DNA of 64,000 nt, from the NCBI RefSeq assembly GCF_009725235.1, contig NZ_WJFC01000035.1:20371-84370 (forward strand), given 5' to 3'. The DNA comes from Scytonema sp. UIC 10036. Its GTDB lineage: Bacteria > Cyanobacteriota > Cyanobacteriia > Cyanobacteriales > Nostocaceae. The notes under the pieces are model-generated. The model saw only the letters and a program-made list of their open reading frames with translations, searched no databases and was not told the origin of the DNA. Each line of letters begins with the position of its first letter. The first letter of the stretch is position 1. Shown here piece by piece: positions 45,542 to 53,766 of the stretch. The position numbers were made by a program, and so were the translations under genes.

Positions 45542-45620
45542 GTAGGTTGGGTTGAGGAACGAAACCCAACACTCAAAAATCTTGTCTTTGTTGGGTTTCA
45601 CTTCGTTCAACCCAACCTAC
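45542..45620. repeat. Dispersed palindromic repeat, family R1
   Basis: GTAGGTTGGGTTGAGGAACG opens the element, TTGGGTTTCACTTCGTTCAA and CCCAACCTAC close it. The ends are inverted repeats, and CCCAACACTC to GTTGGG forms an inner part. Confidence 0.85.
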
Positions 45621-45821
45621 TGAATCTTGCTTGTACAAAGTATAAATAGTTACCTTTTTAGTCAATGCAAGTTAGTTCAACATACTGAGGATAGATTTAT
45701 AAATTTAAATGACTAAGTGAGTGTATAAAAAATATTTACTATAATTCTATCGATTTACTGTATATTTTTGAGTTCCATAATGTTACAGTATTTAACAGAT
45801 TCAAGAAAACAGGTGAAACAC

Positions 45822-46226
45822 ATGGCTGACATCGTTGATACTGCTGTTAATGCTGGTTCTTTTAACACTCTAGTTGCTGCAGTTAAAGCTGCCAATTTAG
45901 TAGATACACTAAAAGGCGCTGGTCCATTCACTGTTTTTGCGCCTACAGATGAAGCTTTTGCTAAGCTTCCAGAAGGTACGGTAGACGGATTACTTCAAGA
46001 CATTCCAAAGCTCACACAAATCTTGACGTATCACGTTGTTCCCGGCAAAGTGACTGCATCTGAGGTAGTTAACTTAACTTCAGCGACTACTGTTGAAGGA
46101 TCGTCCGTGAAAATTGATGCTTCTAATGGTGGCGTCAAGGTGAATGACGCAACAGTTACAACACCTGATGTTGCTGCTGATAACGGTGTTATCCATGTCA
46201 TTGACAAAGTGTTGCTTCCTGCATAA
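45822..46226 (+). CDS. Fasciclin (FAS1) domain protein
   Basis: A one-domain FAS1 protein of 134 residues. The H1 box [17 protein letters not shown] is near residue 33 and the H2 box [15 protein letters not shown] is at the C-terminus, with [10 protein letters not shown] between. FAS1 domains work in adhesion and surface contacts. I chose the ATG at 45822 because AGGTGAAAC stands just before it; the ATG at 45780 would add fifteen weakly conserved residues. No signal peptide is seen from 45822, as in many cyanobacterial and marine members. Confidence 0.92.
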   Translation: MADIVDTAVNAGSFNTLVAAVKAANLVDTLKGAGPFTVFAPTDEAFAKLPEGTVDGLLQDIPKLTQILTYHVVPGKVTASEVVNLTSATTVEGSSVKIDASNGGVKVNDATVTTPDVAADNGVIHVIDKVLLPA

Positions 46227-46289
46227 ACGTTCATCTCATATAGTTAATTACTTAGGGGATAGCAACTACCTTTCAATATAACCAAAGTT

Positions 46290-46358
46290 GATCGCCTTCT
46301 CATGAGCTATAAGATCCCCGATAATTCTTGCGAAGTCGGGGATTTTTACCTTTCAATT
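46290..46358. repeat. Dispersed repeat, family R3
   Basis: GATCGCCTTCTCATGAGCTA, then GATCCCCGATAATTC, TGCGAAG and TCGGGGATTTTTACC, followed by TTTCAATTT. It matches 15049-15120 over its whole length with the same order of flanks. It lies between two convergent genes and may serve as a terminator (stem followed by TTTTT). Confidence 0.8.
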
Positions 46359-47191
46359 TATGTCCAACGGACTACAGTAAATTTAGACTTAGCTTCGTGG
46401 GATAAATCGTAGTCTAGGGAGCCAAAACGCTGTTTAGACCACTCTTGTAAATCTTGAATAGCACGGGGAAAAATGTCTTCTGGAATATACCAAGAAGCAC
46501 TATAAATCCTGTTTTCATAACGATTGAGCAATTCTCCTACTGTTAAATCAACTCTCCATTGAGCTGGTATAACTGTTTCTAAGGTTGCACCCTGTTCGCG
46601 TAGGGCTGCCAAGACTTCGTCTTCCGTTGCACCAAAGCGCGTGACTTGATGACCATAGCTAGCAAGGATATTTCGCCAATGTTCCTCAAAATCCAACTGA
46701 GCTGGAGTGATATCAGTTGCAGTATTCATGCGCCCGTGACTGTAAAGGTAAATTCCTCCTGGTTTTAACACTCGTCGGATTTCTGCTAGTGCCTTTTGCC
46801 AATTAGCAATGAGATGGAATACGTGTACCGTAATAGCAACATCAAAGGAGCGTTCGCTAAACGGTAAGTTAGTTGCATCGCTAGCATACAATGTGGCTCG
46901 ATGATTGATGCCTTGTAGCTTGCTACGTAACTCATCTAGCATTTTCTCGGAAATATCTATACCTGTATAAGAATAGCCTTTTTGGATAATGGGTAAAGCA
47001 ATTCTGCCAGTACCAATACCCGTTTCAAAGAATTGAGTATCTGGTGTAGGTGAAACTATTTTGAGAATAGTTTCAGTAATTTGTTCGGAGATACCAGGAG
47101 GTAGTCCTCGTGTTGAGTCGTAAATATCAGAGACGCGATCGAATGAAAGATTTGCCGATTGAACAGAAGCATGAGGTGATGGTTGAGTCAT
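46358..47191 (-). CDS. Class I SAM-dependent methyltransferase
   Basis: A 277-residue methyltransferase, substrate unknown. Motif I is FFETGIGTGRIALPII near residue 60, followed by YTGIDISEKMLDELRSK (motif II), ATNLPFSERSFDVAITVHVF (motif III/IV) and EIRRVLKPGGIYLYSHG (post-II). The C-terminal 100 residues are a substrate-binding lid (VIPAQWRVDLTVGELLNRYE). The Arg/Pro-rich N-terminus is soluble. The pattern is close to UbiE/Coq5-type enzymes, but a quinone role is not supported by context. Confidence 0.9.
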   Translation of the reverse strand: MTQPSPHASVQSANLSFDRVSDIYDSTRGLPPGISEQITETILKIVSPTPDTQFFETGIGTGRIALPIIQKGYSYTGIDISEKMLDELRSKLQGINHRATLYASDATNLPFSERSFDVAITVHVFHLIANWQKALAEIRRVLKPGGIYLYSHGRMNTATDITPAQLDFEEHWRNILASYGHQVTRFGATEDEVLAALREQGATLETVIPAQWRVDLTVGELLNRYENRIYSASWYIPEDIFPRAIQDLQEWSKQRFGSLDYDLSHEAKSKFTVVRWT

Positions 47192-47354
47192 GTTTTCCTT
47201 TTTATGATTGACAAGTAAGATTTTCAGATTTTCTTAGAAACCCAGTTTCTTTGCAAAGAACTCACGTTTACATATCTTCAAAACAGCAAGAGCACAAACT
47301 TGTGAGTTTTATAATCTTAACTCATACCAATCTTCTATGAAGCCGCACATTATT

Positions 47355-47443
47355 TTTACCCCTCCTAACCTCCCCGATGGATTAAGGAGGAAACTAAATT
47401 TCCTGTTTCCCCCCTTTATAAGGGGGGATTAAGGGGGGTAAGG
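47355..47443. repeat. Dispersed repeat, family R2 (reverse copy)
   Basis: ACCCCTCCTAACCTCCCC, TGTTTCCCCCCTTTATAAGG and GGGGATTAAGGGGGGTAAGG are the reverse complement of the copy at 25058-25170. It lies in the 47192-47892 gap; the rest of that gap is AT-rich and holds no gene that I can see. Confidence 0.75.
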
Positions 47444-47892
47444 TTCTTTCTATTGTATTGTGACTTATATCAATTGCACCCTTGCTTTATACTACACTAT
47501 AGCAATCTTTAAGTACTGTAAGTAGGGAAGACAGCCCGCCATATTATGCTTGTGGTAGGCAATGCCCGCCCTAAGTGTATCTCACAGTTTCACAAAAATA
47601 GCTTGCTTTTGATATCTTTTTATGGGATATTCTGATTTAACAAATAAAAGATACGGTTAACCCATCGACTTACAATATTTTTGAGGTAAGCTTTTGAGAA
47701 ATAGTGGCTTTTATTGCGCCATTGTTGAGAGAAAGTAATAATACTTATGCAATCCTTAAAAAGGATGAAGCAAATTCAATCTGTGCGTGAAAACCACGAT
47801 TGAAACTGATTTACTCGAGAGCATTGGAATAGTTTAGGGCATACGAATCTACTTCCAATAAGACTTTCCAACACAATTCAAGAAGAGAAAAA

Positions 47893-49653
47893 ATGAATTC
47901 TAGTCAGAATACGGATAAACAAGGCAGTAAACGTTCACTGTTGAGTCAACTTAGTAGACGCTCATTTCTAGGTCGCGTTAGCGTAATAACTGCGACTGGT
48001 GTTGTGGGTGGAGTTATGGCTCCTCTTTTCTCATCAGTGAAGAAAGGAAATATTGTCTTTGCACAAGAACAAGGCAAGCGTGTCAGAACCTTCAACTATG
48101 GCAATTTTGTTCAGAAAGCCTATCAAGTACGTGTTGAAGCAGCCAAAAATTTGCTAGAGACCTCTGTTCCGCCACATCCGACTAATGGAGATGAAGAACG
48201 TTATCCTAACAAAATCGCAACTGATACTAGAGGATTGCCCCACGATGAAAGAGGTGAAGTCCAAATTGAAGCTTATAATTCTTTCATTAAAGCATTAACA
48301 ACGCAAAATCCAGACGACTTTGAAAATATTATTTTAGGTGGTGGAAGAAAATTAGTGAATCCTCAAGGACCTTTAGCAATCAGCCTTGAAGGAATCAATG
48401 CAGCTCAAGTAGCGACCCCAGTCCCACCAACTTTGGATAGTGCGGAACAAGCGGCTGAGGCAGTTGAGCTCTACTGGGCTGCTTTACTGCGAGAAGTTCC
48501 TCTTAGAGAGTTCCAAAATGACACTGACAATCCGAAAATCTTAGCAGCAATTGAAGACCTCAACAAACTGTCAGCATTTCGAGGTCCAAAAGACAATGGC
48601 GTTATTACCCCTCAAACCCTGTTTCGTGCTAGTGTCAACTATGTTGACAAAAACGATCCATCAGGCAAAACAACAAAATACGTTGTCCCACCTGGTGTAA
48701 CAGAGGGTCCTTTCGTTTCACAGTTTTCGTTACTAGATATTCCTTTAAACACTCAGTTTATTTCTCCCCTAATTCGTACTGCTCTTCCTGGCAATGAGTT
48801 CCTGACCGATTACAACGAGTGGTTGACAGTCCAGAATGGAGGCAGTTCAGGCAAATCTATTAGATTCGATCCAACGCGCCGTTACATTTCCAGTATACGC
48901 GACATTGTTGAGTACGGACGTATTAATGGTGCTCTATTCTATGGAGTCCTGGCGACTCTCGGTGGTATTGGCGCACCCTTGAATCCAAGCAACCCCTATA
49001 TCAACTCCAGAACTCAAGTGGGTTCAGCTGCTACATTTGCAGCAGCGCACTTCCAAGCCTTGCTCCTCCTAGCTCCTTCGCGGGCAATCAGAGCCTCTTA
49101 TTGGGGTAAGTTTTACTTACATCGTCGTTTGCGACCAGAAGCCTATGGTGGTTTAGTCTACAATAAGCTCATCAACAAAATTGATTACCCAATTCATTCT
49201 GAGTTATTAAATTCCAGAGCTTTAGCTGAGAGTTTTAACACCTTTGGTACCTATTTATTACCCCATGCATACCCAGAAGGAGCACCGTTTCATTCCGCCT
49301 ACACTGCTGGTTCTGCTTCTACTGCTGGTGTCTCAGTCACACTGTTGAAAGCGTTCTTTGAAGAGGACTTTGTTATTCCCAATCCTGTGGTACCCGATCC
49401 CAACGATCCTACAAAAGTGATTCCTTACAGAGGAGTACCACTCACAGTAGGTGGCGAGTTGAACAAGTTCGCAGTTAATTATACTTTTGGTCGTTCTCTT
49501 GCTGGTATCCACTGGCGTTCTGATATTGCAGCTGGCTTAGCTTTGGGAGAAGAAGTTGCTATCAGCATCCTTAGAGATGAAAGGCTAGGTTTCAATGAAA
49601 GATTTGACGGCTTCACATTTACCAAGTTTGACGGTACGAAAATCACCGTATAA
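47893..49653 (+). CDS. Vanadium-dependent haloperoxidase family protein with an altered active site
   Basis: A 586-residue member of the vanadium haloperoxidase/PAP2 superfamily, which uses vanadate and peroxide to oxidise halides. A Tat signal (LSRRSFLGRVSVITATGVVG) directs export. The vanadate pocket is largely kept: K406 and R414 in KFYLHRRLRPE, H467 in EGAPFHSAY, R534 and H540 in GRSLAGIHWRSD. In algal enzymes the next key residue is the His of SGH; here the matching spot reads TAGS with Ser474, so the general acid-base His is replaced. The protein may have altered or no halide activity, or a different reaction such as phosphatase-like chemistry. Confidence 0.87.
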   Translation: MNSSQNTDKQGSKRSLLSQLSRRSFLGRVSVITATGVVGGVMAPLFSSVKKGNIVFAQEQGKRVRTFNYGNFVQKAYQVRVEAAKNLLETSVPPHPTNGDEERYPNKIATDTRGLPHDERGEVQIEAYNSFIKALTTQNPDDFENIILGGGRKLVNPQGPLAISLEGINAAQVATPVPPTLDSAEQAAEAVELYWAALLREVPLREFQNDTDNPKILAAIEDLNKLSAFRGPKDNGVITPQTLFRASVNYVDKNDPSGKTTKYVVPPGVTEGPFVSQFSLLDIPLNTQFISPLIRTALPGNEFLTDYNEWLTVQNGGSSGKSIRFDPTRRYISSIRDIVEYGRINGALFYGVLATLGGIGAPLNPSNPYINSRTQVGSAATFAAAHFQALLLLAPSRAIRASYWGKFYLHRRLRPEAYGGLVYNKLINKIDYPIHSELLNSRALAESFNTFGTYLLPHAYPEGAPFHSAYTAGSASTAGVSVTLLKAFFEEDFVIPNPVVPDPNDPTKVIPYRGVPLTVGGELNKFAVNYTFGRSLAGIHWRSDIAAGLALGEEVAISILRDERLGFNERFDGFTFTKFDGTKITV

Positions 49654-49807
49654 ATTTTTTGATTTGTAAAAAGTTTTAGGTAAAGTAGGGTGGGCATTGC
49701 CCACCTTTTGACTTTGATTGGCATTGCATACCCTACCTTATACGAACCTATCCCACTAATGCCAAAATATGGTAATCTCTTCCTGTACAAGAAGGATGTA
49801 TTTGTTT

Positions 49808-49876
49808 ATGGCTGGGCGTTTTGAAGGACTAAGTGACCTTGAATGGAAGCTTTTTGATGATGTATTCCCCACATGA
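49808..49876 (+). pseudogene. IS5/IS1031-type transposase N-terminal remnant
   Basis: ATG 49808 opens MAGRFEGLSDLEWKLFDDVF and PT before TGA. This is the well-known start of a DUF4096-type transposase common in cyanobacteria. Only 22 codons remain. The surrounding 49654-50156 gap also holds a GTGGGCATTGCCCAC hairpin at about 49690 and no gene that I can see. Confidence 0.7.
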
Positions 49877-50156
49877 TAGCTTAAGCAGCTAAGGCTAACA
49901 TTAAGGAGATTTGATAGGGATAGAACCCTAGAAGTAACCTTGTGAAGGAAGTTTCATCACTTTGGCACTATCAAACTATACAAATGCTTGCGTTTGAAGG
50001 AGTCAAGGAATCGATACTAAGGATGTGCAGTTTTTGTCCTGTACACACTCGGGAAACCCGAAGGGACGAGCGCGCTTACTCACCGCTGCGGTTTGGACTA
50101 AGTTATAAAGGGGGCACAAGACACGGATTTAGTATTACTTCAAAATCAGTATCGTT

Positions 50157-50710
50157 ATGAGTTACCTTAAAACCCGAAGAACAACAGCTTCAGACTTCAA
50201 CTTTATCTACGACTTACATCGGCAAGTTTTTTATTCCTATATTGAACAAACATGGGGATGGAAAGAAGAATTCCAGTTCAATGAAATGCGAGAAGATGGT
50301 TCTTCCGTACTTAGTGGGCTAATTTCATCTAAAACTTTTTTGACAGCTTTGTGTAGTCAGCTTTTTAAGCATTATCTAAGCTAGATCGATCCATAAAGCA
50401 CTTAATCACCGCATTGAAATCCCATACAATCAGGTTCAGATACGAAGCTTATTGATAATTTAGCCCACTAAGTACGGAAGAACCAAACGAATTGTTTATT
50501 ACTTATCTGGCTATTTTGCCTGCTTATCAAAGGCAAGGTTTTGGCAGTCAGCTTGTTGGCAATGTATTGGAACAAGCTGCTAAAAGAGGAATTCCAGTCA
50601 AGTTAAATGTGATAAGAGTCAATCCAGGCAGAGCGTTTTACGAGGGTCTTGGATTCAAGGTGACGGGTGGTGATAAAGCTCTATTGTTGATGGAATGGCG
50701 CAGTAGTTGA
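50157..50710 (+). pseudogene. GNAT acetyltransferase split by an inserted element
   Basis: The first part (50157-50297) encodes SYLKTRRTTASDFNFIYDLH and WGWKEEFQFNEMRED; the second (50485-50710) encodes ELFITYLAILPAYQRQGFGS then QLVGNVLEQAAKRG and NPGRAFYEGLGFKVTGGD. QRQGFGSQLV is the acetyl-CoA binding loop. A 187-bp inverted-repeat element lies exactly between them, so the protein cannot be made as one chain. Before insertion it was a normal GNAT of about 130-140 residues. Confidence 0.85.
50298..50484. mobile_element. 187-bp MITE-like element with 25-base terminal inverted repeats
   Basis: The ends are perfect inverted repeats: the left begins GGTTCTTCCGTACTTAGTGG and continues GCTAA, the right is its complement ending GTACGGAAGAACC at 50484. 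There is no room for a transposase. A beginning of GGTTCTTC resembles ISL3-family ends, so a full-length relative elsewhere could mobilise it. I see no direct target duplication (GAGAAGAT on the left, AAACGAAT on the right). Confidence 0.8.
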
Positions 50711-50891
50711 TACGCGTTAGATACCGTACAGTGACCAATGACCATTTACAACATAAAACCACTACTTCTAATTGGGGTAAACCGTACTAAATATAGAAAT
50801 AAAATTAATTTTTCCTCCTTTACAATAGAGATATGTCAGCAAGAAAACTATTATTCAAAACTCTTCATTAATTCGCTCGCAATAATATTCT

Positions 50892-50934
50892 ATTTTTCCC
50901 CCTATTCCCTACTCCCTATTCCCTACTCCCTCAT
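50892..50934. repeat. Short tandem repeat (CCCTACTCCCTATT units)
   Basis: CCCTATTCCCTACT is repeated just before the radical SAM gene. In the longer reading frame it would be translated as proline/tyrosine repeats, which argues for the downstream start. Confidence 0.8.
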
Positions 50935-50938
50935 TGAA

Positions 50939-52021
50939 ATGATAGCAAATACTATCTCAACACCAAAAGCACCTTCTGTGCGAGAACCGAAATTATGGAT
51001 GCCAGAACGAGTGTTGTTTACACCTGCCGCTCTTGATGAACGCTGGGGACAGCAAATTCTCAAACGACTGCAGTCTTACAACTTACCCATTGAAGAGTTA
51101 CCGCGAAATCGCCTTACGGGTTTGCGTGGTGAATCCGAACGTGAAACTTATGATATCGCTAAGCGTACTCTTGCGGTTGTGACTGCTCCGCCTAGTTCCT
51201 TCAAGCTTAGCCCCATTCCTCCATCAGCTGATTGGCAATTTCACATTGCAGAAGGTTGTCCGGCGCACTGTCAGTACTGCTATTTAGCAGGAAGCTTGCA
51301 AGGTCCACCAGTGATTCGCGTGTTTGCTAACCTACCTCAAATATTAGAGAATTTGGCAGCATACGAGCAACCAGGTAAAGCAACTTCTTATGAAGCAAGC
51401 TGTTATACCGATCCCTTGGGTATTGAACATCTCACAGGTAGTCTTGCTGAATGCATTCGCTATTTTGGGACTCGCGAACGCGCCTATTTACGGTGTGTAT
51501 CTAAGTTTGATGCGGTGGATGAACTTCTTGAAATACCACATAACGGTCATACTCGCTTTCGCATGAGTGTAAATGCTGCCCCTGTTTCTGGTCGATTTGA
51601 AGGTGGGACTGCATCAGTACCATTACGACTTATGGCATTGCGAAAGTTAGCATTACCACAAGAGCGAGGTGGTGGCGGTTATCCCGTAGGTTTGGTCATT
51701 GCGCCAATTATGCTTCTAGACGATTGGCAGTCTTCTTACGATCGCTTGTTTAACCAGATAAGTGAAGCGTTAGATTTTGATTGTGACCTCACTTTTGAAC
51801 TGATTTCGCACCGCTTTACACCAGGATCAAAGGAAGTTTTACAAACTTGGTATCCCCAATCAAAGCTAGACATGGACGAGGAAAAGCGCAGTGTTAAACG
51901 AAATAAATTTGGTGGAACAAAGTATGTTTATGACGCTGACACAATGAAGACTTTGCGCCGCTATTTTGAAAATGAGATTCAACGGCGTTTTCCAAAAGCC
52001 AAAATTCTTTATTGGACTTAG
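50939..52021 (+). CDS. SPL family radical SAM protein
   Basis: A radical SAM protein of the spore photoproduct lyase (SPL) type, 360 residues. The cluster-binding CPAHCQYCYLAG (CxxxCxxC) is near residue 110, and SVNAAPVSGRFEGGT and DLTFELISHRFTPGSKEVL follow in the SPL-like order. In spore formers the enzyme repairs spore photoproduct in DNA; in cyanobacteria the substrate is not established. I chose the ATG at 50939 because the longer frame from 50738 would run through a short tandem repeat. A hairpin near 52126 may end the transcript. Confidence 0.92.
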   Translation: MIANTISTPKAPSVREPKLWMPERVLFTPAALDERWGQQILKRLQSYNLPIEELPRNRLTGLRGESERETYDIAKRTLAVVTAPPSSFKLSPIPPSADWQFHIAEGCPAHCQYCYLAGSLQGPPVIRVFANLPQILENLAAYEQPGKATSYEASCYTDPLGIEHLTGSLAECIRYFGTRERAYLRCVSKFDAVDELLEIPHNGHTRFRMSVNAAPVSGRFEGGTASVPLRLMALRKLALPQERGGGGYPVGLVIAPIMLLDDWQSSYDRLFNQISEALDFDCDLTFELISHRFTPGSKEVLQTWYPQSKLDMDEEKRSVKRNKFGGTKYVYDADTMKTLRRYFENEIQRRFPKAKILYWT

Positions 52022-52068
52022 AGCCAGTATTCATAATATTGTGATTCGGAACGAGATTTATAATATAC

Positions 52069-52098
52069 GTAGGTTGGGTTGAGGAACGAAACCCAACA
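52069..52098. repeat. Dispersed repeat, family R1 (single arm)
   Basis: GTAGGTTGGGTTGAGGAACG followed by AAACCCAACA, the same compact form as at 9239. Confidence 0.8.
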
Positions 52099-52125
52099 TG
52101 ACTTCTCTTGATATTATGCCAAAAA

Positions 52126-52145
52126 CCCAGTCTATTATGACTGGG
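52126..52145. terminator. Hairpin between convergent genes, possible terminator
   Basis: CCCAGTC (52126) and GACTGGG (to 52145) pair around TATTAT. On the plus strand GGG is followed by CTTTCG; on the minus strand the stem is followed by TTTTTGG. Either or both neighbours could use it. Confidence 0.45.
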
Positions 52146-52393
52146 CTTTCGATTGGGGGTAAGTCCCCTTCTGTTCGTTATATAAGTGTTATAAGGTTTC
52201 GGTATAAGTTGCATATCTAATAGTGTCTACTACTCATGGCATAACCATTCCGGAAAAAGACCAACTATTTTTTCCCCTAAAAAATAAAGTGTGAAGCTTA
52301 GAAAATGCAAGAATCCCCAAAAACTAAGGGTTACACCAAACAGGAAGGATGAAAAAATTTATCTTTCATCCTTTATCCTTTATCTTTTCTTCA

Positions 52394-53317
52394 TTATACG
52401 TGTCCCAATAATAACCCAATTCCCGCATAGGCAATGAGAACGCCTTGAATAGCACGGTAACTGACTTTCTCACCCATCCACATAGCAATTGGGAGAATAA
52501 AGGCGGGGCTTGTAGCACAGAGTGCTTGCGCCACTCCTGTCGCCGTGTACTTGAAGGCAGTTTGTTGCAAGCAACCACCCACAAAGGTTCCAAAAAAAGC
52601 ACTTACAACAACTGTACCCATTGGTAATCCACTGAACATCTTTTGCTGTTGTCTGCGCGGGGAATGCTTTCTTTTTTGTAGAAAATACCACAGTAACAGT
52701 ACTGCAACTCCTGCACTTAGCCGCAATACAGTACTCCATAAAGGATTGATACTCGTTTGAGTTAAAGCAGCCCTGGATAGAACCGCTCCAATAGCCTGTG
52801 CTACAGATGCTAAAACACCGTATATAATTCCTGTTTGCAATTGGGGAGATCGTTTGTTATGACTCTGTTCAGAACTCTGTTCACTTATGACCCAAGCGAC
52901 TCCAACAAGAGTTACTCCCATACCCAACCAGTTAATGAGACTGAGGCTTTCATGCAAGTAAGTAAATGCCAATAAAGCAGAGAAAGGAGAAGTTAATGTT
53001 TGTAAAAGCAAAGTCCGTCTGGGACCAAGACAGTAAAGTGATTGAAAATAACAAGTATCGCCGAAACAAATGCCTATCACACCGCTTAACAACAAAAACC
53101 CTATACTAACAGGATTTAAAATTGGGAAACTCATGCCTTGCCAAAGTAAAGTTAAGGTAATAGCGACAATTCCAATAGACCCTTTAAGTATGGTCATTTT
53201 CCAGGGAGAAATTTTTTGACCCAACCCGTTATCAACAATAGCAGTGCATGCCCAAATTGAAGCAGCGCTAAGTGCTGCAATTTCTCCTAGGGAATTTATT
53301 AATAAATTGAAAAACAT
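52394..53317 (-). CDS. EamA family (DMT) transporter
   Basis: A 307-residue membrane protein with about ten hydrophobic helices in two EamA repeats; the second starts near GIIYGVLASVAQAIGAVLSR (about residue 160). Family members export amino acids, nucleosides or drugs. The loop with SEQSSEQSHNKRSP separates the halves, and the last helix (GVLIAYAGIGLLLG) ends at the C-terminus. The substrate is unknown. No signal sequence or partner gene is present. Confidence 0.92.
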   Translation of the reverse strand: MFFNLLINSLGEIAALSAASIWACTAIVDNGLGQKISPWKMTILKGSIGIVAITLTLLWQGMSFPILNPVSIGFLLLSGVIGICFGDTCYFQSLYCLGPRRTLLLQTLTSPFSALLAFTYLHESLSLINWLGMGVTLVGVAWVISEQSSEQSHNKRSPQLQTGIIYGVLASVAQAIGAVLSRAALTQTSINPLWSTVLRLSAGVAVLLLWYFLQKRKHSPRRQQQKMFSGLPMGTVVVSAFFGTFVGGCLQQTAFKYTATGVAQALCATSPAFILPIAMWMGEKVSYRAIQGVLIAYAGIGLLLGHV

Positions 53318-53546
53318 AAAAAATCAAGACAAATGTAAATAGGAACTACGTGTCTAATTCGGTAAAAATTTTTCCGAAAGATAAATTCTATATTTTGCTA
53401 ATTTCTTGAATTGAAAGAATTCATATAGTTGAAATCAGTATTTAGCATTATGGTTCAAGATTCGGACACTGGACTGAGGATGAATACTGATATTTTTCAA
53501 GATAAAAGATACTAGTAGTCCACCACAATGATTTCGATCGGCTGTC

Positions 53547-53581
53547 ATCTCGTTCCCAGGCGGAGCCTGGGAACGAGATGG
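53547..53581. repeat. Dispersed palindrome, family R4 (TCGTTCCCAGGC)
   Basis: CATCTCGTTCCCAGGC and GCCTGGGAACGAGATG are perfect 16-base arms around GGA. A longer relative is at 59999-60078. It is the only recognisable item in the 53318-53766 gap. Confidence 0.8.
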
Positions 53582-53766
53582 CTTGACTGCTCCTAAATGA
53601 ACCACTAGTCATGCTCGAAAATTGTGAAATTTGCTTTGCAAGGCAAAATTTCTCATAATTGGAAAAAATCATGCATTTTAGTTCGGAGTTCCCCTTCAGT
53701 GTTCTAATTTGTAACAAACTTGTGCAATCTTGTAATTAAGATGACTTGTATTGATAAAGTGTAAAG

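Noticed and set aside
50042..50110. Possible tRNA or structured RNA near CTCGGGAAACCCGAAGGGACG.
   Set aside because: CGGGAAACCCG can pair, but no full cloverleaf or known RNA pattern follows.
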